A stretch of DNA of 64,000 nucleotides from JANRIC01 sp033765345 (lineage in GTDB: Bacteria; Bacteroidota; Bacteroidia; Cytophagales; Microscillaceae): assembly GCA_033765345.1 (NCBI GenBank), contig JANRIC010000107.1, positions 1 to 64,000 on the forward strand. Direction: 5' to 3'. Of the stretch, positions 9,712 through 19,034 are shown one piece after another. The stretch's first letter is position 1. Each line of letters opens with the position of its first letter. Under the pieces are notes generated by a model that saw nothing but the letters and a program-made list of their open reading frames with translations, was not told the DNA's origin and made no database searches. A program made the translations under genes and the position numbers.

Positions 9712-10347
9712 ATGGGGGTTGCCGAAAGAAAAGAAAGAGAGAAAGTTCAAAGAAGAAATGCCATCATTGATGCTGCTGAACGCGTATTTTTTAAAGTAGG
9801 AATCGAGAATGCCTCTATGGATCAGGTCGCCCACGAAGCTGAACTTAGTAAGGGTACCTTGTATCTTTATTTCAATAGCAAGGATGAACTTTACAGAGCC
9901 ATTATTCTCAGGGGATTTATTATTCTCAAGCGAAAACTCAAAGAAGCCGCCCTTGCCCATGAAACGGGCTTTCAGAACGTCAAAGGAATTTCAGAAGCTT
10001 ATATCAAGTTTTCTTATGAACATTTGGGCTATTTTAATGCCATCTTGCACTACCAAAACGACCTGTTTAGCTCCCGTGACCGGGCACCCAGCCAGGTGCA
10101 ATCCCTTGAGGGCGGAAATGCCGTCATTGGCGTATTGATTCTTGCTATTCAAAAAGGAAAACAAGATGCCAGCATTTCCAGGGAGATTAATGAAGTAGAA
10201 ACAGCCTTTGTACTCTGGAGCCAGATTACTGGACTTTTGCAGGTGATCCAACGCAAAATGAGTATCATCACTTATCATTACAAAATCAAACAAAACGACC
10301 TTTTTAGAAGCTACTTTGACCTTTTGGAGCGTTCTTTAAAAGCTTAA
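9712..10347 (+). CDS. TetR/AcrR family transcriptional regulator
   Basis: 211 residues. The N-terminal helix-turn-helix has the family pattern: AIIDAAERVFFKVG, then ASMDQVAHEAELSKGTLY, then YFNSKDELYRAII. The C-terminal ligand-binding half is variable as usual. It is a dimeric repressor that binds a palindromic operator and is released by a small ligand. It lies 93 bp upstream of a codirectional DUF6051 hydrolase gene, which is its most likely target together with itself. The ligand is unknown. Confidence 0.92.
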   Translation: MGVAERKEREKVQRRNAIIDAAERVFFKVGIENASMDQVAHEAELSKGTLYLYFNSKDELYRAIILRGFIILKRKLKEAALAHETGFQNVKGISEAYIKFSYEHLGYFNAILHYQNDLFSSRDRAPSQVQSLEGGNAVIGVLILAIQKGKQDASISREINEVETAFVLWSQITGLLQVIQRKMSIITYHYKIKQNDLFRSYFDLLERSLKA

Positions 10348-10440
10348 CGTGATTCTGCCAAGATGTTTGAGGGAATTCTTAGGGATTTGCACAAAACTAA
10401 TTATTTTTGCCCCGAATGACTATCGGTCACTAATTGAATA

Positions 10441-11712
10441 ATGAGTATGATGAAGATTCAAGCACAAGGAGTTAGTCAAAAAACAACCTATTTACAGGAG
10501 TACAATCTTTTTAAAAAGGCTTATAAAGTTTCACAAGCTCAGATTGAACTGCCTGATTTGAACCTGGTTATTTCCAATATGGTATTTTCTTCACCCAGCG
10601 AGTTAATCTTTCCAGGAGATAAGCAGTATTATGCCCCCAAACTCTGCGGAAGTACACTCAACCTCAACAGCCCGCTCTTTGGTGGTGCTTTAGAACAATT
10701 GATCAAACTCAGCGATGATGCCATTTCTCAAAACAAAAAATTCAATTATGTATTACTTCGGAGAAAAGACCAGCCTAAATCTTCAGGGTTGGTATTTTTA
10801 TTCCACGGACTCAATGAAAAAGATTGGCTGAAATACCTTCCCTGGGCTAAAAAAATTCTGGATTTGACCGGAAAGACCGTCATTCTATTTCCGATTGCCT
10901 TTCACATGGATCGTGCCTACCCCGATTGGCACAATGGTAGAATGATGAATGAGGTGGCAGAACAAAGAAAATCTCTTTTTCAGCATATCCGTGAATCTTC
11001 TTTTATCAATGCAGCGATGAGTACCCGACTGCATTTTGCACCTACTCGTTTTTTTCTTTCGGGTCTGGAGACCTACCACGACGTAATCTATCTGGTGCAT
11101 CAAATTCGTTCCGGGCAACACACTTATATTCAAGAGGATGCCTCCATTGACTTTTTTGGTTATTCAGCCGGAGCTTTTCTGATTCAAATTATCCTCATGG
11201 CCAATCGAGAAGGGTTATTCAGCCATTCTAAAGGCGTATTATTTTGTGGGGGTTCTTTGTTGAGCCGAATGTACCTTACTTCCAGATACATTATGGATAG
11301 CGAAGCACATCAGGCAATACAGGATTTTTATGTGGATAATTTTGATCGGAATTTACAAACCGACCCTATGCTTAAGGTTTTGTTTGAATCAACACATAAA
11401 GGAGGGGTCTTTTTTAGGAGTATGCTCAGCGAAAGTTATGGCAGTGCCAATCAGCTCCGCAAACAACGCTTGGAGGAGCTTAAAAATCAACTTTTTGCTA
11501 TTAGTCTAGATAAAGATGATATTATGCCTACACACGAGATACAAGCTTCACTCATCGGGCTCAAAGGATCTGTGGTCATTCCAATTAAAACTTTTGATTT
11601 TGAATACAATTATTCGCACGTTAATCCTTTTCCCAGCCTTGAAAAAATTGAAAATCAAGTAGATCAAGCTTTTGAAGAATTGTTTGCGTATGTGGCTCAA
11701 TGCCTGATTTGA
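10441..11712 (+). CDS. DUF6051 family alpha/beta-hydrolase-like protein
   Basis: 423 residues, with features of the Bacteroidota DUF6051 family: a central FLFHGLNEKDWLKYLPWA segment, TVILFPIAFHMDRAYPDW, and FFGYSAGAFL. The last matches the GxSxG nucleophile elbow of alpha/beta hydrolases, and HGLNE resembles an oxyanion-hole loop. A later HEIQ and a C-terminal HVNPFP could supply the catalytic His. No signal peptide is seen, so it is probably cytoplasmic. The upstream TetR gene suggests inducible expression. The substrate is unknown. Confidence 0.8.
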   Translation: MSMMKIQAQGVSQKTTYLQEYNLFKKAYKVSQAQIELPDLNLVISNMVFSSPSELIFPGDKQYYAPKLCGSTLNLNSPLFGGALEQLIKLSDDAISQNKKFNYVLLRRKDQPKSSGLVFLFHGLNEKDWLKYLPWAKKILDLTGKTVILFPIAFHMDRAYPDWHNGRMMNEVAEQRKSLFQHIRESSFINAAMSTRLHFAPTRFFLSGLETYHDVIYLVHQIRSGQHTYIQEDASIDFFGYSAGAFLIQIILMANREGLFSHSKGVLFCGGSLLSRMYLTSRYIMDSEAHQAIQDFYVDNFDRNLQTDPMLKVLFESTHKGGVFFRSMLSESYGSANQLRKQRLEELKNQLFAISLDKDDIMPTHEIQASLIGLKGSVVIPIKTFDFEYNYSHVNPFPSLEKIENQVDQAFEELFAYVAQCLI

Positions 11713-11936
11713 GGAAAGAGGCAAAGGGTAGTTACTGATAAGTAGGTTAAAACAAACTACCTGATCTTCAATGATTGATCGATCCTATTCGGTTACTTGA
11801 CAATTGATGTGCTTATGACAAATTTTTTCAGACAATCCCAAATTTCTAAAATTAAAGGCAAAGCCCAAAATTTTCCACCAAAATCCTACTTCTTTTCAGG
11901 TATTTTTTAATTTTAGGCCTAAATCTGTTTTAAATA

Positions 11937-12674
11937 ATGAGCCAAATCAGCGAAGCAAAAATTCACGGAGGAGATCACCAACTCAGCGGATTTCAACATT
12001 ATCTGGGTGAGTTTGTGTATGGAGCCATTGACGGCAGTGTGACTACATTTGCGGTGGTCGCCGGAGCTACCGGGGCGAATCTGCCCAGTTCAGTAGTCAT
12101 CATTTTGGGTTTTGCCAATTTGATTGCCGATGGTTTCTCGATGTCGGTAGGTAGTTATCTTTCTACCAAATCTGAAAAAGACAATTATGAAAGGCATAAA
12201 AAAATAGAATATTGGGAAGTGGATAATATTCCTGAGAAAGAAAAAGAAGAAATACGGGCTATTTATCGCGCAAAAGGTTTCGAGGGCGAACTTCTGGAGC
12301 AGATCGTCGCCAAAATCACCGAAGACAAAGACCGTTGGGTAGATGTGATGATGAAGGAAGAATTGGAAATGATTCCTGAAAATAAATCTCCTCTGACCAT
12401 GGCGGCTGTTACGTTCATCTCCTTTTTGGTAGTCGGGTTTATACCCTTACTGGCTTATGTGTTGGATTATGCTTTTGGCATCAAATCAAACCTCTTCCTG
12501 GTATCTTCGGTTTTGACCGGGCTGGCTTTTGTTGGAATTGGCTGGCTAAAGTCTTTTGTCACCGAAACCAGTCATTTTAAAAGTATTCTGGAAACTTTAT
12601 TGCTGGGAGTCATCGCTGCCGGACTGGCTTATTTCGTGGGTGATATTCTTGAGATTGTCTTACTCAACCAATAA
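11937..12674 (+). CDS. VIT1/CCC1 family iron/manganese transporter
   Basis: 245 residues. Two N-terminal membrane helices (YGAIDGSVTTFAVVAGATG and ILGFANLIADGFSMSVGSYL) are the signature of the VIT1/CCC1 family. A charged Glu-rich cytoplasmic stretch follows (about 90-150, containing EEIRAIYRAKGF), which in this family binds metal, then three further helices. The family exports Fe2+ or Mn2+ out of the cytosol. The gene lies 28 bp ahead of murF on the same strand and may share its transcript, without an obvious functional link. Confidence 0.92.
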   Translation: MSQISEAKIHGGDHQLSGFQHYLGEFVYGAIDGSVTTFAVVAGATGANLPSSVVIILGFANLIADGFSMSVGSYLSTKSEKDNYERHKKIEYWEVDNIPEKEKEEIRAIYRAKGFEGELLEQIVAKITEDKDRWVDVMMKEELEMIPENKSPLTMAAVTFISFLVVGFIPLLAYVLDYAFGIKSNLFLVSSVLTGLAFVGIGWLKSFVTETSHFKSILETLLLGVIAAGLAYFVGDILEIVLLNQ

Positions 12675-12702
12675 TTATTATTGACCTAATGACTAATAAT
12701 CT

Positions 12703-13989
12703 ATGGAACAACTCTATCAAAAATACCTAAGTTGTACCGGAGTTTCTACCGATACCCGCAAAATAGAGCCGGGAGACCTCTTTTTTGCCCTCAAAGGTCC
12801 TAATTTTAACGGAAATGCATTTGCCCGCAAAGCCCTAGAAAGTGGCGCAAAATATCTGGTCTTGGATGAAATCATTGATCCCACTTTGGCCGATATGCCT
12901 GAGGTGATCTTGGTAGATGATGCCCTCAGTGCCTTGCAAGAACTAGCCCGTCATCACCGCAGACAGTTTAACATTCCAATCATCGCCGTGGGCGGTTCTA
13001 ATGGCAAGACGACTAGCAAAGAACTTATTCACAAAGTACTGGCTGCACAGTTTCGCACTTTTGCCACGCCCGGCAATCTGAATAATCACATTGGCGTACC
13101 GCTTACCTTACTCCAAATGCCTTTGAATACCCAAATGGCGGTGATAGAAATGGGTGCCAATCACGCAGGTGAAATCGCCGAACTTTGCAAAATTGCCGAA
13201 CCTAACTTTGGTATCATTACCAATATCGGCATGGATCATTTGGAAGGTTTCGGAAGCATCCATGGCGTGGCTCAAGCCAATGGCGAATTGTATGACTTTC
13301 TCCAAAAAAATCAAGGGAAAATTTTTGTCAATACCCAGGAAGAAATGCTGGTACAATTATCCGCTCATTTTCCCGAAAAAATCACTTATCCGTCCCCGGG
13401 AGATTATTTCCATGCTGAATTAATTCCCTCAGATTTTTTCCTGAAAATCCAAACCGAAGCTGGTGAAACCGTTCAAACCCAGCTTTTTGGCGAATATAAT
13501 TTTGCCAATATTGCCACAGCACTTTGTATAGGGAAATATTTTGGCGTGAAATCTTCTAGCGCCAATCAAGCAGTGGCCGAATATCAACCTGCCAACCAAC
13601 GCTCCCAACTCATCGAGAAAAGAAGCAATACCATCATCCTGGATGCCTACAATGCCAATCCCAGTTCTATGACACTTGCCCTACAAAGCTTTGCCAAAAT
13701 CAAAGGCAGCTACAAAGTCGTTATCCTGGGAGATATGAACGAACTAGGAGAACTGAGCACCCAAGAACACCTGAATCTGGGCAAACTTCTGGCCGAACTA
13801 CGCTTTGATCTGGTTATTTTGCACGGGAAGGAAATTCAGGCAGCTCTGACCGACAACCCCAAGGCTTATTATTTCCCAGATAAATTTTCATTACACAATT
13901 GGCTCACAGACCGCAAATTGGAAAATGCACACGTGCTCATCAAAGGCTCTCGAGGAATGACACTAGAAAGTGTATTACTTTCTTTATAA
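12703..13989 (+). CDS. murF: UDP-N-acetylmuramoyl-tripeptide--D-alanyl-D-alanine ligase
   Basis: Cytoplasmic Mur ligase that adds D-Ala-D-Ala to the UDP-MurNAc-tripeptide, the last soluble step of the peptidoglycan precursor. The 428 residues show STDTRKIEPGDLFFALKG at the substrate-binding N-domain, the ATP-binding loop GGSNGKTT (97-104), FATPGNLNNHIGVPLTLL and VIEMGANHAGEI typical of MurF, and ILDAYNANPSSM plus ILGDMNELGE in the C-domain. Length is slightly short for the family, but all domains are present. It is isolated from the main division/cell wall cluster, as often seen in Bacteroidota. Confidence 0.96.
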   Translation: MEQLYQKYLSCTGVSTDTRKIEPGDLFFALKGPNFNGNAFARKALESGAKYLVLDEIIDPTLADMPEVILVDDALSALQELARHHRRQFNIPIIAVGGSNGKTTSKELIHKVLAAQFRTFATPGNLNNHIGVPLTLLQMPLNTQMAVIEMGANHAGEIAELCKIAEPNFGIITNIGMDHLEGFGSIHGVAQANGELYDFLQKNQGKIFVNTQEEMLVQLSAHFPEKITYPSPGDYFHAELIPSDFFLKIQTEAGETVQTQLFGEYNFANIATALCIGKYFGVKSSSANQAVAEYQPANQRSQLIEKRSNTIILDAYNANPSSMTLALQSFAKIKGSYKVVILGDMNELGELSTQEHLNLGKLLAELRFDLVILHGKEIQAALTDNPKAYYFPDKFSLHNWLTDRKLENAHVLIKGSRGMTLESVLLSL

Positions 13990-13997
13990 TTAAAATA

Positions 13998-14051
13998 AGG
14001 CAATTAAAATAATTAAGGCAATTAAGGCAATTAAAGTAATTAAGGCAATTC
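13998..14051. repeat. Six tandem copies of a 9-bp unit (AGGCAATTA type)
   Basis: Directly after murF, six exactly phased 9-mers occur: AGGCAATTA, AAATAATTA, AGGCAATTA, AGGCAATTA, AAGTAATTA, AGGCAATTC. The following 100 bp contain the complementary form CCTTAATT and a repeated TTCATTCTCTTAATT segment, so the spacer has low complexity and some dyad symmetry. It may be slippage-prone spacer or a regulatory array ahead of the DUF1214 operon. Confidence 0.8.
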
Positions 14052-14161
14052 TGTTTAATTTCCTTAATTCGTGTAATTCATAAGAAGATGCTCACAGCAT
14101 GAAAGACGGGAGGCTTCATTCTCTTAATTCCTTTCATTCTCTTAATTGATTAAATTCTCTT

Positions 14162-15349
14162 ATGCTTAGACGATTTGCTTTCAGACTTTTAGCCCTCTAT
14201 CGTAATCTTCGACTTTTTTTTATTCGCCTCAGAGGTAAAACCGAAGATGATATTCACGCCCAAAGGATTGTCAGCGGCAGAGCCTGGAATGAATTCTGTG
14301 ACAGCTTGAAAGCCGCTGGGGCTAGTCTCGTTTTTCAGGGTACCCCCAGAGATGCCTTCCATCAGGCAGAAGGGCATCGATATCTCACGCGTCTGCTTCG
14401 TGCCGGGCTGGAGGCCTTTATCGAGTATGCCGATCCGGCCTACCCCATTTTACGCCGTATGGTACACGAGACTGTCAAAATGGGTGCCGACAATCCCGAT
14501 AATTATTACCAAAATGCCCAAATCAGTGGGGAATTTACCTATAAAATCACCGGAAAACGCGGCACAGTGCATTACTTGGGCTTTGGTACGCAAAAAGGTG
14601 AATACGGCAAACCTGGGGGCATGGCACCCAGCGGCTACCTTGAAGGCTCGGAGCTTCAAATCGCGCCAGACGGCTCTTTTGAAATCATCCTGAGTACCAA
14701 ACCACAGCCCACCAACTGGCTGCCGATGGAAAAGGAAACCACCTTGTTGATCGTTCGCCAGACTTTTTTAGATCGGGAGAATGAAGTACTTGCAGATTTA
14801 AAAATTGAAAAAATAGACGGCGAAGCACTCCCCGCTCCCGTAACACCCAAGCTGATTGATGAAGGGCTGCAATCGGCTGCTTTGCTCGTTTCAGGGGCAT
14901 CTTTGTTATTTTCCAAATGGGTCAAAGACTTTCAAAAACATACCAATCAGCTCCCACTTTTTGACCCCGAAGTCTCCAATGCAGCCGGAGGCGTGGCCAA
15001 TATCAAATATTACCACAGCCATTGGAGACTAGCCCCAGATGAAGCCCTGCTCATTGAAGCCAATCCGCCCGAAGATTGTGACTACTGGAACTTCCAACTC
15101 AACAACTACTGGATGGAATCACTGGATTATCGCTATTTTACCATTCATATCAATAAACACACGGCTCGGTATCGCCCCGATGGTTCGGTACGTATCATTG
15201 TAGCTCACCAGCATCCTGGTTTAGAGAATTGGATTACCACGGTGGGGCATACAGAGGGTACGATGTGCTTCCGCTGGAGCAATTCGCAGATCAATCCGCA
15301 GCCCCATACGAAAGTGGTCAAATTTGCAGATTTAAAAAAACTGGACTAA
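14162..15349 (+). CDS. DUF1214 domain-containing protein
   Basis: 395 residues. The C-terminal part has the DUF1214 pattern: DEALLIEANPPEDCDYWNF, NNYWMESLDYRY, then RPDGSVRIIVAHQHPGLENW and CFRWSNSQ. The N-terminal half (YLTRLLRAGLEAFIEYADPAYP, NPDNYYQNAQI) is the portion usually accompanying it. No signal peptide or membrane segment is evident. The biochemical function of DUF1214 is unknown; in actinobacteria it often sits beside sulfotransferases and lipid/steroid genes. Here it lies 6 bp before a sulfotransferase gene, clearly in one operon. Confidence 0.88.
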   Translation: MLRRFAFRLLALYRNLRLFFIRLRGKTEDDIHAQRIVSGRAWNEFCDSLKAAGASLVFQGTPRDAFHQAEGHRYLTRLLRAGLEAFIEYADPAYPILRRMVHETVKMGADNPDNYYQNAQISGEFTYKITGKRGTVHYLGFGTQKGEYGKPGGMAPSGYLEGSELQIAPDGSFEIILSTKPQPTNWLPMEKETTLLIVRQTFLDRENEVLADLKIEKIDGEALPAPVTPKLIDEGLQSAALLVSGASLLFSKWVKDFQKHTNQLPLFDPEVSNAAGGVANIKYYHSHWRLAPDEALLIEANPPEDCDYWNFQLNNYWMESLDYRYFTIHINKHTARYRPDGSVRIIVAHQHPGLENWITTVGHTEGTMCFRWSNSQINPQPHTKVVKFADLKKLD

Positions 15350-15355
15350 ATCCCT

Positions 15356-16597
15356 ATGAATCAAAAAACAACAACTACGACATTCCAATCCAAACCCCGC
15401 CCACTGCCCATTCAAGCCTACAACTTGCTGGGAAAAGGACTTAAAAAGATGGGCTTGGGTGTTAAACTAGAAGAAAATTCATTACTCAGAGCCGCCCGGA
15501 ATAAAAATAAACTCTCAGATTTTGGTGAAGGAGATTTTATCACGCCTTTGCGGAAATTACTTCAATCGATTCGCGAAGAAGCCCGCTTGCACGCCTTTGG
15601 AGAGTTTATTACCAAGATCCGGCTGGTAGGTATCTTAGAAAATCGTCTGAGAGCTACATATTATTTTAAAAAACACCCCGAAATCCTGGAGCAGGAGGTA
15701 GACCCACTATGGGTCATTACCGGATTACAAAGGACAGGTACGACCAAACTGCATCGCCTTTTGTCTGCCGACCCAACGACACGCTCCCTGTTTTCCTGGG
15801 AAGCTTTGAACCCTGCTCCCATCATCGGCAAAGAACAGCAAAAACCCGATCCACGCATCCGATTGGCACAAAACAGTGAAAAAGGGCTTCGTTACATCGC
15901 TCCCGATTTTTTTGCCATTCATCCCGTAGAGCACAATGCTCCAGAGGAAGAAGTACTGCTACTAGATACCTCTTTTATCAGTACTGTGCCGGAGGCTACC
16001 ATGCACGTGCCGTCTTTTGCCAAATGGGTGGAGAACCAAGACCAAACTCCCGCTTACGAGATGATGCAAAAAATGCTCAAGCTCCTCCAGTGGCAACACC
16101 GAGGCAAACGCTGGATTCTCAAAACCCCGCATCACCTAGAATTTCTGGATACACTCATCCAAGTATTTCCTGGCACCAAAATCATCCATACACATCGCAA
16201 CCCTGTGGTGACCCTAGCCTCCTTTTGTAGTATGGTCTATCACGGAAGGCGAATCTTTAGCGATCAGGTCTCCCCCGAAGAAGTAGGTCAGCATTGGCAT
16301 CAAAAAATCTGCCGTATGCTCCAAAAAGCACAGGAATACCGCCAAAATCACCCTGAAACTCCAGTTATAGACTTGTATTATGACCACTTGATTAAAAATC
16401 CACTCTCGGAAATTCAGCGCATTTATACCTTTGCCGGGATTGCCTGGGAAGAAAGTCTGGAAGAAAAATTACAGGAAACCTTAGACCAGAATCCACCCAA
16501 CAAATATGGCATACATCACTACCAATTGCAGGATTTTGGGCTGGAAGAAGCAAAAGTAAAAAAGGATTTTGAAGCATATCTTGAGAATTTTGCCTGA
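15356..16597 (+). CDS. Sulfotransferase family protein
   Basis: 413 residues. The 5'-phosphosulfate-binding loop GLQRTGTT is at 123-130, matching the P-loop-like motif of PAPS-dependent sulfotransferases. A later segment, FPGTKIIHTHRNPVVTLASF, matches the 3'-phosphate-binding strand with conserved Arg and Ser. The enzyme would move sulfate from PAPS to a hydroxyl or amine acceptor in the cytoplasm. The DUF1214 gene ends 6 bp upstream, and an SDR oxidoreductase follows 103 bp downstream. The acceptor is unknown; the neighbours suggest a lipid or sterol-like alcohol. Confidence 0.92.
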   Translation: MNQKTTTTTFQSKPRPLPIQAYNLLGKGLKKMGLGVKLEENSLLRAARNKNKLSDFGEGDFITPLRKLLQSIREEARLHAFGEFITKIRLVGILENRLRATYYFKKHPEILEQEVDPLWVITGLQRTGTTKLHRLLSADPTTRSLFSWEALNPAPIIGKEQQKPDPRIRLAQNSEKGLRYIAPDFFAIHPVEHNAPEEEVLLLDTSFISTVPEATMHVPSFAKWVENQDQTPAYEMMQKMLKLLQWQHRGKRWILKTPHHLEFLDTLIQVFPGTKIIHTHRNPVVTLASFCSMVYHGRRIFSDQVSPEEVGQHWHQKICRMLQKAQEYRQNHPETPVIDLYYDHLIKNPLSEIQRIYTFAGIAWEESLEEKLQETLDQNPPNKYGIHHYQLQDFGLEEAKVKKDFEAYLENFA

Positions 16598-16700
16598 GAG
16601 GATAATTTTAAGAAAATAATAAGCAACTGTTTTGAATGAATAAGCATATTATAATTTAAACATTAGAAACGAAAAGCGTAAAGGAAAAAACATAAACCCC

Positions 16701-17702
16701 ATGACCAACAAAAAATACGGCAATATCTGGAGTGCCACTTTTAACGGGATCAAAGATTTATTCAAAAAAAGCCCCAGGATTGGACGATTGGCTGATGATC
16801 TTCGCCTGGACGGGAAAGTCTGTATGGTGACCGGTGCCAATTCAGGGCTGGGTTTTGCCGTGGCTACGCAACTTGCCCAGCGGGGGGCGCACGTGATCAT
16901 GGCCTGCCGGAGTGGCATCCCCGAATCCGGAGAAAAGGTCAAGGCACTTAGCCAATCTGATAAAGTAGAAATGCTTCCTGTGGATTTGAGCGACCTTGAA
17001 TCCGTGCACAGACTTTGTAATACTTTAAAAGAGCATAAAATCAAACTGGATTTGTTGGTTTCCAATGCCGCGATTGTACCCCGAAAATCCCGCAAAACGG
17101 TACAAGGGCTAGAAGAGATGTTCCAGGTGAATTATCTGGCCAAGTTTGTAATGATCAATCGCTTACTGGAAGATGGTACGATTCCGAAAAATCCTGAAGA
17201 AAACTCGGGGCAAATTTCAAGAATTATTTTTGTATCATCAGAGACACACCGTTCTGCTCCTGACTTCAATTTTGCCGAATTTGGTAAATATCAGGAATAT
17301 ACCATGGCCAAAACAGTCTCGCTTTACGGCTATTATAAATTGATGACCAATACTTTTTTGCAGGAGCTTTCTGCCAGGCTCAATACCGGAGGAGAGGTCA
17401 AAGTAAGTGTACATTCGCTTTGCCCCGGACCTGTGAATAGCAATATTGCCCGAGAAGCACCGAAAATCTTTCATCCTTTGATTAAATTGATTTTTGGGCT
17501 ATTTTTCAGCAGCCCAACCAAGGCCGCAGAGCCAGTCCTATACCTTGCAGCCGCCCCTGAGCTGGAGAAAAAAACCGATGTATACCTGCATCTGATGACT
17601 CAAAAATCAGTAGATGAAAGAGCTAAAAATCCTGAAATCAGGGCGCAACTTTGGAAAGAAAGCCTCAAATTATTACAAGGATTAAAGCAAAAAATTCATT
17701 AA
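16701..17702 (+). CDS. SDR family NAD(P)-dependent oxidoreductase, retinol-dehydrogenase-like
   Basis: 333 residues. The Rossmann loop TGANSGLG is at 44-51, NAA appears in LLVSNAAIV, the catalytic Ser is in IIFVSSETH, and the YxxxK pair is Tyr209/Lys213 followed by LMTN, as in retinol-dehydrogenase-like SDRs. An N-terminal extension of about 35 residues precedes the fold. It would oxidise or reduce a hydroxyl/ketone. It is the third gene of the DUF1214-sulfotransferase unit and may prepare or remove the hydroxyl that is sulfated, which is inference. Confidence 0.92.
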   Translation: MTNKKYGNIWSATFNGIKDLFKKSPRIGRLADDLRLDGKVCMVTGANSGLGFAVATQLAQRGAHVIMACRSGIPESGEKVKALSQSDKVEMLPVDLSDLESVHRLCNTLKEHKIKLDLLVSNAAIVPRKSRKTVQGLEEMFQVNYLAKFVMINRLLEDGTIPKNPEENSGQISRIIFVSSETHRSAPDFNFAEFGKYQEYTMAKTVSLYGYYKLMTNTFLQELSARLNTGGEVKVSVHSLCPGPVNSNIAREAPKIFHPLIKLIFGLFFSSPTKAAEPVLYLAAAPELEKKTDVYLHLMTQKSVDERAKNPEIRAQLWKESLKLLQGLKQKIH

Positions 17703-17773
17703 AATTTGAACAGAAATTATCCAAAATGGATTATCTTAAAGTTATATCATTTATTCATACTTAAAGATAATTT

Positions 17774-19033
17774 ATGATGCACCAATCGGCTAAATATATG
17801 TACTTATGCTTAATACTGATGATTTTGGCAAGTGTGCCGCTTTTAGGGCAAGAATCTATGCAGAATTTTCTGCTGGAAATGCCTCCAAACGAAGTAGAAA
17901 CCTACCAAATTGATCCCGGTTTTGAAGGATATTTTAAGATTCACATGCCTTTTGAAGATTCAAAAGCATTAAATTTTCAAGAATTGGCACTTTTGAAAGC
18001 CAAAGAAATCATTGCCGTAGATCTGGTGTATACGCTTTTCCCGGAAAACAAAGATTTTACCGAATTGAATACCCAAAGATTAGAGGCTCTTTCCAAAATC
18101 TTCCCCACGTTATTTGCCAAAAAAAACATCCAATGGCGTGCAATCGGTCAATCAGCTTGTAAAAGCAGAACCGAAGCCCAAAAACTCTTCCACGGTTTTG
18201 TGCTGTATTATCGCTCTTTTACTCCGATGCAAAAGCTTAAACTTTCAGGAGAACTGCCTATAGATCAGTATAATATTGATGAAGACCCTGATTTTATAGA
18301 CGCTCCTTCGCTTCACAGACTGCTACAAAATAATTACCTGCCAGAAGATTCTACGGTATATAAAGTTTTAGAGCGCAATCAGGCTCAGTGGAACAATTCG
18401 CTGGCAGTCATAGACTGGACAGGCAGTATGTATCCTTATGGATTTCAGCTACTTGTATGGATGAAACTTCATCTCAAAGACAGCACCCGTTTTACAGGAA
18501 TGGTATTTTTTAATGATGGAGACCATAAACTTCCTGGTGAAAAAACTATCGGAAGTACTGAAGGCATTTACTCCAGCCCTTCCAAAAACCTGCAAGACAT
18601 CATCGGTACTATGGCTAAGGTTCAACACGGAGGTAATGGAGGATATGATGAAGAAAACGACCTGGAGGCACTCATTCGTGCTCAGGAATTGTACCCAGAA
18701 AGTGAAAATATTATACTGATTGCCGACGGTCGTTCTTTTGTCAGAGATATGGTTTTATTGGATTATTTTGCCAAAAAATGCCTTGAAAAAAAGCAAAAAC
18801 TAAGGATTATTCTTTGTGGAATTGAGGAAAATTTAGCCCCCGATTATTTGTATATCGCCGCCAAAACCGGTGGGTCGCTCCATACTTTGTATCAGGATAT
18901 AGAAGCCCTTTATCTCAATGAAGAAGGGCAATTTATCAATCAAGAAGGGCAAAGCTATTATTTTTACAATGGATTGCTGGAATTAAGATTTCAAGGGAGA
19001 AAAAAACGCTACAAATCTTCAGCACACGAATGA
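17774..19033 (+). CDS. Exported VWA-like domain protein
   Basis: 419 residues. Signal peptide ending PLLGQ (about 1-25), an unrecognised N-terminal domain (about 30-205), then a von Willebrand factor A-like fold with the metal-site motif DWTGS at 214-218, a second loop GGYDEENDLEAL and a third acidic loop IADGRSF. Metal-dependent binding to a protein or polymer is the usual role of this fold. The stop codon is one base before the start of an L,D-transpeptidase gene, so the two are almost certainly cotranscribed. The binding partner is unknown. Confidence 0.8.
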   Translation: MMHQSAKYMYLCLILMILASVPLLGQESMQNFLLEMPPNEVETYQIDPGFEGYFKIHMPFEDSKALNFQELALLKAKEIIAVDLVYTLFPENKDFTELNTQRLEALSKIFPTLFAKKNIQWRAIGQSACKSRTEAQKLFHGFVLYYRSFTPMQKLKLSGELPIDQYNIDEDPDFIDAPSLHRLLQNNYLPEDSTVYKVLERNQAQWNNSLAVIDWTGSMYPYGFQLLVWMKLHLKDSTRFTGMVFFNDGDHKLPGEKTIGSTEGIYSSPSKNLQDIIGTMAKVQHGGNGGYDEENDLEALIRAQELYPESENIILIADGRSFVRDMVLLDYFAKKCLEKKQKLRIILCGIEENLAPDYLYIAAKTGGSLHTLYQDIEALYLNEEGQFINQEGQSYYFYNGLLELRFQGRKKRYKSSAHE

Positions 19034-19034
19034 T

